Below, one piece after another: positions 1 through 6,702 of a DNA stretch of 10,664 nucleotides. The DNA comes from an uncultured Actinomycetes bacterium (lineage in GTDB: Bacteria; Actinomycetota; Actinomycetes; Nanopelagicales; Nanopelagicaceae). The stretch lies in NCBI GenBank assembly GCA_903852955.1, contig CAINSH010000105.1:1-10664 (forward strand), in the 5' to 3' direction. How positions within the stretch are numbered: the stretch's first letter is position 1; every line of letters starts with the position of its first letter. The position numbers were made by a program, and so were the translations under genes. Under the pieces are notes generated by a model, which did not search any database, was not told where the DNA came from, and worked only from the letters and a program-made list of their open reading frames with translations.

Positions 1-1
1 A

Positions 2-901
2 TTTGAACATAAAGCGTGGACCCAGTGGGAAGATATTCATACCCCTAATGGGATTTCGGCTTTAAACCCAACAAACTTCCCACTAGATCACAGCGATCTA
101 TCGCAGATTACTTTCTACGTGGCTCCTTATATGGGTGGACGTAAAGCTTTGGAGTACACAACTTCAATGCCTAATTTGAAAATTTTGCAAGTGCCGAATG
201 CAGGATTTGATGATGCGCTTGAATTTCTTCGCCCGGGAATGATTTTGTGTAATGCACGTGGGGTCCACGATGCATCTACTGCCGAACTTGCCGTTGCTCT
301 TGCGATATCTTCTCGCCGTGGTTTTTACGATTTTGCAGTCGCACAACAAGCTGGCCAATGGCAGCCCAAACGCTATGAATCCTTTAATGACAGCAAAATA
401 GGAATTATTGGCGCAGGTTCTATTGCACGTACATTAGCTAGGTACCTATCGCCTTACGATGTTGAAATCTCTTTCTTTTCACGTTCAGGCTCAGATGGTG
501 CGATAAAGATTGCTGATCTAGATGCACATCTGCCACAACTAGATATTATCTTTTTGGTTTTGCCGTTAAACGCTGAGAGTAAGCATTTAATCAATGCCCA
601 GCGTCTTAAGTTAATCAAAGATGGTGCAGTCATAGTTAATGTTGGTCGCGGTCCGATTATTGATACCGATGCACTCGTCAGTGAACTCAACACTGGTCGA
701 ATATTTGCTGGCTTGGATGTAACCGATCCAGAACCTTTGCCGCAGGGTCATCCACTATGGAGTGCGAAGAATCTAGTTCTTTCACCCCATGTTGGTGGGA
801 ATTCAACCGCTTTTGATAGCCGTGCTAAGAAGTTAATTGAAAGACAACTTGATCTTATTTCTCGAGGAGAAGAGCCAGAGAATATTGTTGCAAGAAGTTA
901 G
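2..901 (+). CDS. D-isomer-specific 2-hydroxyacid dehydrogenase, 5' end outside the window
   Basis: This is an NAD(P)-dependent oxidoreductase interconverting a 2-keto acid and a D-2-hydroxy acid, presumably in the cytosol. The frame is open from base 2. A GTG at 119 is in frame, but the residues before it (ending DLSQITFYVAPYMGG) read as normal family sequence, so 119 is not the start and the gene begins upstream of the window. About 299 residues are visible; the family usually has 310-330, so only a short N-terminus is missing. Seen: the nucleotide-binding loop GIIGAGSIA (near 401-427) and the three catalytic residues in order: Arg in NVGRGP (codon 647-649), Glu in DPEP (731-733) and His in SPHVGG (788-790). 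The TAG stop overlaps the stop of the next, convergent gene. The substrate is unknown; glyoxylate/hydroxypyruvate reductase or phosphoglycerate-dehydrogenase-like activity are both possible. Confidence 0.9.
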   Translation, partial: FEHKAWTQWEDIHTPNGISALNPTNFPLDHSDLSQITFYVAPYMGGRKALEYTTSMPNLKILQVPNAGFDDALEFLRPGMILCNARGVHDASTAELAVALAISSRRGFYDFAVAQQAGQWQPKRYESFNDSKIGIIGAGSIARTLARYLSPYDVEISFFSRSGSDGAIKIADLDAHLPQLDIIFLVLPLNAESKHLINAQRLKLIKDGAVIVNVGRGPIIDTDALVSELNTGRIFAGLDVTDPEPLPQGHPLWSAKNLVLSPHVGGNSTAFDSRAKKLIERQLDLISRGEEPENIVARS

Positions 902-1767
902 TCGTTTAGCCGTTCAATTTCGCGAATAATTGCGCTGTGATCCAGCTCGCCGTCTCCATGTTCAATTAATCCGGCATACAACTGTGTCACTAGTGAAGTC
1001 ATAGGAAGTTCGGTTTCACTAGATTTGGCAGCATCTAATGCAAAGTACAGGTCTTTCAATAGAAACTTTGACTTACCCCCAGCTGGAAAATCTCGCGCTT
1101 GAATTTTTGGGCGGCGCAGTTCGAGAGCTGCAGAATTAGCTAATCCCCCAGAGAAGATTTCCAGTACTTTGTTGGCATCTAGACCTGCACGCCGAGCTAA
1201 TGTAATTGCTTCACCAATAGCAGATAAATTAATTGCTACAACGATTTGATTTGCAGCTTTAGTCAATTGTCCTGATCCTATGGGACCCATTAAAAGAACA
1301 GTTTTTCCAACTGCATCTAAAACTGGTTTTACCGAATTAAAATCGCTTTCTTCGCCTCCAGCCATAATTGAAAGTGAGGCATTCTGTGCGCCAAGTTCTC
1401 CGCCGCTCATTGGCGCATCAACAACTTTTACACCAATATCTCTCATTTCCTTTGCAAATGAAACTATCTCTACCGGAGACGTAGTACTCATAACGACAAT
1501 AAATTGACCTGGCTTTAACGCTGTTCTGAGACCGGCATCTAGAATTTCAATGAGCTGGGGCAAGTCTGGCAAAGTAACAAGAATGACTTCTGCATTAATT
1601 TGATTTACATCTTTACAAATCAAGACTCCGTCTTTTTCAGCAATCTGTGCTGGACCTGGTGACCTGTTCCATGCTTGCGTTGGAAAACCTGCTTTATGTA
1701 AGTTGAGTGCAATTGGCAGACCCATTGCCCCCAATCCGATGACTGCGACTGATTGCTTCTGGCTCAT
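898..1767 (-). CDS. NAD(P)-dependent beta-hydroxyacid dehydrogenase (3-hydroxyisobutyrate dehydrogenase / tartronate semialdehyde reductase family)
   Basis: This 289-residue protein has the full length and motif order of the beta-hydroxyacid dehydrogenase family. The N-terminal Rossmann loop is GLGAMG (residues 11-16). The second strand ends in NRS (34-36); an Arg here usually favours NADP over NAD, which is an inference. The substrate motif DAPMSGG is at 117-123. The catalytic motif GSGQLTKAANQ is at 164-174, with the invariant Lys at 170 and Asn at 173. An all-helical C-terminal domain should follow. Family members reduce tartronate semialdehyde or succinate semialdehyde, or oxidise 3-hydroxyisobutyrate; the sequence does not decide among these. 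It is the last gene of a leftward three-gene operon, and its ATG overlaps the TGA of the gene before it by 4 nt. No strong Shine-Dalgarno is visible, which fits translational coupling. Its stop overlaps the stop of the rightward gene ending at 901. Confidence 0.93.
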   Translation of the reverse strand: MSQKQSVAVIGLGAMGLPIALNLHKAGFPTQAWNRSPGPAQIAEKDGVLICKDVNQINAEVILVTLPDLPQLIEILDAGLRTALKPGQFIVVMSTTSPVEIVSFAKEMRDIGVKVVDAPMSGGELGAQNASLSIMAGGEESDFNSVKPVLDAVGKTVLLMGPIGSGQLTKAANQIVVAINLSAIGEAITLARRAGLDANKVLEIFSGGLANSAALELRRPKIQARDFPAGGKSKFLLKDLYFALDAAKSSETELPMTSLVTQLYAGLIEHGDGELDHSAIIREIERLND

Positions 1768-2783
1768 TTGAATTTAGCCAACTTCTCTTTAAACGCAACC
1801 GTATCTAAAACTTCTTTGTTAACAACAAAGGTTGGTACATCGCCGCGACTGATTGCCTTAATTGATGAAAATGCACTCTTGCCCATTCCTAAAGCAAGTT
1901 CGTCAGTCCAAGCAAGGTTATGTGGAGTCACAATCACATTATCCATCTCCATCAAAGGATTAGCCTTATCAATCGGCTCAACTTCAAAAACATCAAGGCC
2001 TGCTGCGGCAATTTCCTTACTCTGCAAAGCGCGGACAAGCGCAGCCTCGTCAATTATGGGCCCTCTTGATATATTGATAAGAATCGCAGTATTTTTCATT
2101 GACTTAAACTCTTTGGTGCTGAGTATGTGATGTGTATCTGGGGTAAGAGCTGCAGTAACAATTACTACATCGCAGCTTGCTAAGAGTACGTTTAAATCAA
2201 CTAATTCAACGTCTAATTCTTTTGCCTCTTCTGGCTTCTTCCATGGATCAAAAGCTACGCGATTGCAATCAAACGGGGCTAATAATCGAAAAAACTCACT
2301 GGCAACATTGCCTAAACCAATGGTCCCAACAGTTTTTCCATTAACTCCCTGGCCTAATCCTTTAATGCGGTTTGCCCAGTCAAAACTGTGAGCTTGCTTG
2401 TCCTTGGCAACCAACCGAAACATCGTAGCCAGCATCAACGTAAGAGCTGCAGTTGCGACTGGCTTTTTAGAACCATCAGGAGTGATTGTGAGAGCTACAC
2501 CAGCTTTAGTGCATGCCGCCAAATCAATATTGTCATAGCCGACTCCAAAGCGAGCAATTATCAAAGGGGAATTTTGTGGTGAGCCAAAAGAGTTTTCATC
2601 AACACCGACACCGGCAAAAGCAATGGCATCAAAGCCGGTTACATCAGCAGACTTCATGACTGGGCCTGAATTGTTTAAGAACTTCCAAGGAAGTGGTGAA
2701 AGCGTTTCAATTGCTATCTCTCCCCAACTAAATCCTCCAGCACCGTCAGAGAGATCACTTGTCAGACCTACGTTGAAACTCAT
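1764..2783 (-). CDS. D-2-hydroxyacid dehydrogenase, phosphoglycerate-dehydrogenase-like
   Basis: This 339-residue, full-length member of the D-isomer-specific 2-hydroxyacid dehydrogenase family would be a cytosolic, NAD(P)-linked enzyme. The substrate-binding loop RFGVGYDNIDL lies at about 78-88. The Rossmann loop GLGNVA has its glycines at 156 and 158. The catalytic residues are Arg240 (in NISRGPIID), Glu269 (in FEVEP) and His288 (in TPHNLAW). After the catalytic His it has NLAW rather than the common IGS/GGS-type continuation, so the substrate may differ from that of SerA. There is no C-terminal ACT domain, so it is not a long-form SerA. It is the middle gene of the leftward operon: its ATG overlaps the MFS gene's TGA (ATGA, 2780-2783) and its own TGA overlaps the next gene's ATG (1764-1767). 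It is only distantly similar by eye to the dehydrogenase ending at 901. Confidence 0.92.
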   Translation of the reverse strand: MSFNVGLTSDLSDGAGGFSWGEIAIETLSPLPWKFLNNSGPVMKSADVTGFDAIAFAGVGVDENSFGSPQNSPLIIARFGVGYDNIDLAACTKAGVALTITPDGSKKPVATAALTLMLATMFRLVAKDKQAHSFDWANRIKGLGQGVNGKTVGTIGLGNVASEFFRLLAPFDCNRVAFDPWKKPEEAKELDVELVDLNVLLASCDVVIVTAALTPDTHHILSTKEFKSMKNTAILINISRGPIIDEAALVRALQSKEIAAAGLDVFEVEPIDKANPLMEMDNVIVTPHNLAWTDELALGMGKSAFSSIKAISRGDVPTFVVNKEVLDTVAFKEKLAKFK

Positions 2784-3958
2784 GATGTCACCGTGCGCCG
2801 AGCTACTCTCTTTTCATCAAGATCTGCAATATAAAAGATGATGAGTGCAATGAGAGTAAGGCCTGCGGCAGACCACAATGGAGATGTGTAGCCATAATTT
2901 TGTGCAATTAGGAAACCACCAGCTGAAGCACCAATTGTGTTTCCAATGTTAAACGAGGCAATATTTGCACCCGATGCCAAGGTTGGTGCATTTGATGCGT
3001 AACGCATCACACGCATTTGAACCGCAGAAACCGGGGCAAAACCTAGAATACCCATGACCAAAATTGAAATGACTGCAGCTGGTTTGTTAGTAGCAATCTG
3101 CGCGAAGATTATTAAGATCACAAATAATGCACCTAGATATCCGCTGATGGTCGCCTTTAAATGTTTATCAGCTGAACGGCCACCGATATTGTTTCCGATG
3201 AAAACACCGATACCAAAGAGGAAAAGAATGTAAGGAATACTCGAATCGGCAAAATGAGTTACTCGTGTCAGGGTGTAAGCGATATAAGTAAATCCACCAA
3301 ACATTCCCCCAAAACCAAAAATGGTCACAAACAGTGAATACCAAACCTGTCTTTGCTTAAAAGAACGTAATTCTTGACGGATTGATCTAGGCCCAGATGC
3401 TAAGTCATGTGGTTTATCAATTGGAACTAAAGCAACAATTGCTATGAAGGCTGCTACACCAATTCCGGATATGGCTAAAAATGTTGAACGCCATCCAAAT
3501 TGTTGTCCTATCCAGGTTCCGAATGGTACCCCCAGCACATTTGCCACTGTTAAGCCCGTAAACATTATTGAAAGTGCGCGTGCTTTCTTAGTGATATCAA
3601 CTAAATCAGTTGCAACAACTGCACCAATTCCAAAAAATGCACCGTGACACAAAGCTGAAACTACGCGTCCCACCATCATGATGGAGAATGTTCCAGCTAA
3701 TCCACTAATCAAATTTCCTGCAATGAAAAGTGACATGAGCGATAGTAAAACTGCTTTTCGTTCTAATTTTGTTACTGCAATTGTTATGAGCACTCCACCC
3801 AATGCAACACTAAATGCGTATCCAGATACTAAATACCCAGCAGTAGCAGCACTGATATTAAAATCAGATCCAATTTGGGGTAGTAGCCCAATTGTTCCAA
3901 ATTCTGTTAGTCCTATGCCAAATCCACCAAGGGCTAGTGCAAATAAGGCTATCGGCAT
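2780..3958 (-). CDS. Major facilitator superfamily transporter, DHA1 (AraJ/YdhP-like)
   Basis: This 392-residue protein consists almost entirely of hydrophobic helices, as expected for a 12-helix MFS carrier in the cytoplasmic membrane. The N-terminus has the TEF-x4-LLP pattern (residues 18-26) typical of the AraJ/YdhP branch of DHA1 proton-coupled exporters. The GR-x5-CHGAFFG stretch in helix 4 and the ANVLGVPFGTWIGQQFGWR stretch in helix 5 (motif C-like) also fit. Charged DEKRVARR residues close the C-terminus. The chosen ATG gives the usual short MPIALFALALG start of this branch. It is the first gene of the leftward operon. The branch is known for efflux of sugars or drugs, but given its partners it may move the substrate or product of the two downstream dehydrogenases (inference). 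Transcription probably starts in the divergent region 3959-4045. Confidence 0.92.
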   Translation of the reverse strand: MPIALFALALGGFGIGLTEFGTIGLLPQIGSDFNISAATAGYLVSGYAFSVALGGVLITIAVTKLERKAVLLSLMSLFIAGNLISGLAGTFSIMMVGRVVSALCHGAFFGIGAVVATDLVDITKKARALSIMFTGLTVANVLGVPFGTWIGQQFGWRSTFLAISGIGVAAFIAIVALVPIDKPHDLASGPRSIRQELRSFKQRQVWYSLFVTIFGFGGMFGGFTYIAYTLTRVTHFADSSIPYILFLFGIGVFIGNNIGGRSADKHLKATISGYLGALFVILIIFAQIATNKPAAVISILVMGILGFAPVSAVQMRVMRYASNAPTLASGANIASFNIGNTIGASAGGFLIAQNYGYTSPLWSAAGLTLIALIIFYIADLDEKRVARRTVTS

Positions 3959-3990
3959 AGGGTGAAGCCTAGCGGCATTCCAGAGTCAGT

Positions 3991-4016
3991 GGTTATAACA
4001 AGTTGTTACCAAGTTG
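3991..4016. promoter_or_regulatory. Candidate operator between divergent operons
   Basis: A 13-bp inverted repeat, TAACAA-G-TTGTTA, spans 3996-4008 with perfect 6-bp arms. The heptamer CAAGTTG occurs at 3999-4005 and again at 4010-4016, exactly 11 bp (one helical turn) apart. Both lie in the only non-coding space shared by the leftward MFS operon and the rightward ABC operon. A dimeric repressor or activator could control both directions from here. The regulator family is not identifiable, and no regulator gene lies in the window. Confidence 0.4.
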
Positions 4017-4032
4017 AATCTATCCCTAATAT
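4003..4032 (+). promoter_or_regulatory. Possible promoter for the ABC transporter operon
   Basis: TTGTTA (4003-4008) is followed, after 18 bp, by TAATAT (4027-4032), a plausible -35/-10 pair. It would start transcription near 4039, just before the likely ATG at 4046. The -35 hexamer is the right arm of the inverted repeat at 3996-4008, so a bound regulator would block it. An alternative pair is TTGAAT (4014-4019) with TACTGT (4038-4043), also 18 bp apart, which would suit a start at GTG 4076. Hexamer matching alone is weak evidence. Confidence 0.3.
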
Positions 4033-4045
4033 GGAATTACTGTTA

Positions 4046-5584
4046 ATGTCGCCGAATGAATTTGAGAACTTCTCTGTGACAATTAATTCACCAGTCATAG
4101 AAATTCGTGGCTTAGATAAATCATTTTATGCAACGCATGCAGCAGATAACGTTAGTTTTAGCGTTAACTCGGGAGAAATTGTTGCGCTGCTTGGTGAAAA
4201 TGGTGCAGGTAAATCCACTGTAATTAAAATGCTCGCAGGTGTTTATACTCCTGATTCTGGTGAAGTTTTTATTGAAGGAAAACAAATCCACTTAGATGGA
4301 AAAAATCCAGAGATTGCATTTGTACATCAGACACTTGGATTAATTGAGTGGATGACCGTTGCAGAAAATATTGCACAAATAATTGGTTATCCAAAACGCT
4401 TAGGATTAATTAGTCCTAAGGCAATGAATCGCCAAGCAACTGAAGTACTTTCAATTGTCGCAGGTGGCATAGATCCAGAAGCAAGAGTTTTTACTCTTAG
4501 TCGCACAGATAGATCTCTGCTTGCAATAGCGCGAGCACTCATTCAAAAGCCAAAAGTTCTTGTACTCGATGAACCAACAGCTTCCCTAACAGCGCAAGAT
4601 GTCTCCCGTCTTTTTGAAGTATTACAGGAATTAAAAAAGGTAGGTGTTGGAATAATTTATGTTTCTCACCGACTCGATGAAGTTTATGAAATTGCTGACC
4701 GCTCGGTGATTATGAGAAACGGCCGAGTTGTTGCCGATCGCCAAGTATCTGATCTTCCAAAGTCAGAGCTCGTAAATCTCATTGTTGGCAAGGAAGTGCT
4801 TGAGACCGAGTTCAAGGCACCCAGCAGCGAAGTTAAAATCTCATTAATAGAGTACGGAACCGAAAATGCCGGTCCGTTAACGCTAGACATTCGCAAAGGC
4901 GAAGTAATTGCACTTTGTGGCTTGCGTGGGGCTGGTCAAGATGAAATTGGGCGAGCTATCGCTGGAGTCGTTGAGTCAACACGGGGAACTATTTCAACTC
5001 CTGATGGCATCCTTAATTACAGAAAAGTTTCTCAAGCAGTTAAATTAAAAATTGGGTTCAGTACTTCTAATCGTGAAACCGAAGCAATCGCTCCGGGAAT
5101 GAGCGTTAAAGAGAATCTTTTCTTGAATCCATTGCTGTGGGGTCGTGGAATATTCTCTGGGATTCGGTCTAAGAATGAACGCGCTGAGACTTTCCCACAT
5201 TTGGATAAGTTCGGCGTGCGCCCTCGAGATCCTGATCTATCACTAGATACTTTTTCTGGTGGAAATCAGCAAAAGGTAATTCTCGCTCGTTGGTTTGGTC
5301 TTTCATTTAATCTCATGGTTTTGGAAGAACCAACTATGGGCGTAGACATCGGAGCAAAAGCTGATATCTATGGTCTTTTCAGCGACGTAACTCAAAATGG
5401 CACATCATTAATAATTGTTTCAACCGATATGGAAGAAGTTGTTCGAGTTGCCAATCGAGCCGTTGTTTTCCTCCAAGGGGTTCCCGTACGGATCCTTGAA
5501 AAATCTGAGATTACATTTGCAAATTTGATTTCTATCGCATCAAATCTAGATTCAACCGTTACTTCAGGAGGAAAGACCAAATGA
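4046..5584 (+). CDS. Sugar ABC transporter ATP-binding protein, CUT2 type (RbsA/MglA/XylG-like)
   Basis: This peripheral membrane ATPase has two fused nucleotide-binding domains that drive import through the adjacent permease. Numbering from ATG 4046 (512 residues), domain 1 has Walker A GENGAGKST at 50-58, LSRTD (151-155) in place of an LSGGQ signature, Walker B LVLDEP with Asp175, and H-loop His208. Domain 2 has a degenerate Walker A GLRGAGQDE (292-300), an intact signature FSGGNQQK (403-410), and Walker B LEEP with Glu427-Glu428. Degenerate domain-2 Walker A is normal for this family. The start is uncertain: GTG 3962 is in frame, but it leaves only 3 nt to the divergent gene and adds a non-family leader. 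ATG 4031, ATG 4046 and GTG 4076 are possible, and none has a strong Shine-Dalgarno. GTG 4076 would give 502 residues, closest to RbsA. The stop overlaps the permease start by 4 nt. The substrate is unknown. Confidence 0.92.
   Translation: MSPNEFENFSVTINSPVIEIRGLDKSFYATHAADNVSFSVNSGEIVALLGENGAGKSTVIKMLAGVYTPDSGEVFIEGKQIHLDGKNPEIAFVHQTLGLIEWMTVAENIAQIIGYPKRLGLISPKAMNRQATEVLSIVAGGIDPEARVFTLSRTDRSLLAIARALIQKPKVLVLDEPTASLTAQDVSRLFEVLQELKKVGVGIIYVSHRLDEVYEIADRSVIMRNGRVVADRQVSDLPKSELVNLIVGKEVLETEFKAPSSEVKISLIEYGTENAGPLTLDIRKGEVIALCGLRGAGQDEIGRAIAGVVESTRGTISTPDGILNYRKVSQAVKLKIGFSTSNRETEAIAPGMSVKENLFLNPLLWGRGIFSGIRSKNERAETFPHLDKFGVRPRDPDLSLDTFSGGNQQKVILARWFGLSFNLMVLEEPTMGVDIGAKADIYGLFSDVTQNGTSLIIVSTDMEEVVRVANRAVVFLQGVPVRILEKSEITFANLISIASNLDSTVTSGGKTK
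5566..5571 (+). promoter_or_regulatory. Ribosome binding site of the permease gene
   Basis: A perfect AGGAGG lies inside the end of the ATPase gene, 9 nt before the permease ATG at 5581. It fixes the permease start and allows it to be initiated independently despite the 4-nt overlap. Confidence 0.8.
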
Positions 5585-6651
5585 GCAAAAATTCGATAAC
5601 CTCTACAGCGCTAGAAGCGCCAAAAGGATCCAGCTTCTTGCGACGTTTCTTCCCTGTATACGGCATGGTCCTCCTCATCGTGGTCTTGTTCATAATCTTT
5701 TCAATTTCAAAGCCAGACACTTTCCCAACTTTGCAGAACTTTAGAATCTTGGCTTCTGGTAACGCAGTCCTTTTTATTCTTGCATTAGGCGTAACGTTGC
5801 CGATGGCTGTTGGAAAGATTGATCTTTCATTCGGTTACGGCGTCGGCCTTTGGCAGGTTATGGCCTTGGTTTGGCAGATGGATGGCCTTGATTACCGCTT
5901 AGTTCTTGTCATGATTTTAGTTGGAGGAGCAGTTGTCGGTGTTGTTAACGCATTGCTTATCGAATTAGCCCAAGTTGATGCCTTTATTGCAACTCTGGCC
6001 ACAGGGCAAGTTATTTATGCGATTTCATATGCAGTAACTGGTGGAACTCAAGTTATTGACCTGAAAAATCAACGCTCTGAGTCATTTAATAAGTTTGGAA
6101 CTTGGTCAATAGATCGAATTCCTGGTTCATTCATTGTGGCAATCGTTTTAGCAATTTTAATGTTTGTGGTTCTTGAATATCTTCCAATCGGTCGTTATAT
6201 GTATGCGGTAGGTGCAAATCCTCGCGCCGCCGAACTCATGGGTATCAAGCGCAGCCGCTATATCTACGGCGCAATGATTACTTCAGGAATGATTACAGGA
6301 CTTGCAGGTTACTTGCTCTGCGCGCGCCAACTTGGAAATGTGCAAAGCAACATTGGGCCAGATCTTTTGTTGCCAGCACTGACTGCAGCATTTATCGGCT
6401 CAACTACTATCCGACCAGGTCGCGTTAATCCACTGGGCACTGTCGTAGGAATCTTTATTGCTGTTATTGGAATCTCTGGATTACTTCAAATGTTCCCAGG
6501 CAGTTTCTTCCTCACGCCATTATTTAATGGACTCACTTTGGTCGCAGCAATCACAATTGCCTCTCTTGCCAGTCGTAAGCGACGCAATAAAGCAACAAAT
6601 AAAATTCCGAGCGGGAAAAATTCCGGCGCGGATGGGGATAAAAAGGAATAA
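5581..6651 (+). CDS. Sugar ABC transporter permease, CUT2 type (RbsC-like)
   Basis: This 356-residue integral membrane protein would form the channel of the importer, probably as a homodimer with the neighbouring ATPase. After a short polar, basic N-terminus (FLRRFFP), a first helix lies at about 26-42. The family stretch GVTLPMAVGKIDLSFG (about 70-85) corresponds to the GIDLSVG motif of RbsC. A VDAFIATLATG segment (about 132-142) and the cytoplasmic VGANPRAAELMGI loop are also characteristic; the latter is thought to contact the ATPase. Several more hydrophobic helices follow, ending in a Lys/Arg-rich tail. No second permease gene is present, as usual for CUT2 systems. The ATG is set by the AGGAGG at 5566-5571. 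Ribose, xylose, galactose, inositol or a related compound could be the cargo; the sequence does not discriminate. Confidence 0.95.
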   Translation: MSKNSITSTALEAPKGSSFLRRFFPVYGMVLLIVVLFIIFSISKPDTFPTLQNFRILASGNAVLFILALGVTLPMAVGKIDLSFGYGVGLWQVMALVWQMDGLDYRLVLVMILVGGAVVGVVNALLIELAQVDAFIATLATGQVIYAISYAVTGGTQVIDLKNQRSESFNKFGTWSIDRIPGSFIVAIVLAILMFVVLEYLPIGRYMYAVGANPRAAELMGIKRSRYIYGAMITSGMITGLAGYLLCARQLGNVQSNIGPDLLLPALTAAFIGSTTIRPGRVNPLGTVVGIFIAVIGISGLLQMFPGSFFLTPLFNGLTLVAAITIASLASRKRRNKATNKIPSGKNSGADGDKKE

Positions 6652-6690
6652 GGCTGAGATGTCTTCCGAAAATAACCCCTCACTCAGGGA

Positions 6691-6696
6691 AAGGGA
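6691..6696 (+). promoter_or_regulatory. Ribosome binding site of the binding-protein gene
   Basis: AAGGGA lies 6 nt before the ATG at 6703, in a 51-nt gap after the permease. A second purine run (AGGGA, 6686-6690) precedes it and could form a 4-bp stem with CCCT at 6677-6680; that stem is too small to be confident of any effect. Confidence 0.55.
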
Positions 6697-6702
6697 AAAT
6701 AT

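Noticed and set aside
119..121. GTG 119 as the start of the first dehydrogenase
   Set aside because: The frame is open back to base 2 and encodes normal N-terminal family sequence, so the gene simply enters the window from the left.
905..960. Possible terminator after the convergent stop codons
   Set aside because: Only short, imperfect complementarity is seen, it lies inside the leftward coding sequence, and no T run follows.
6677..6689. Small hairpin CCCT-loop-AGGG before the binding-protein gene
   Set aside because: A 4-bp stem with a 5-nt loop occurs often by chance; it is not followed by a T run and is not enough for a terminator or riboswitch.
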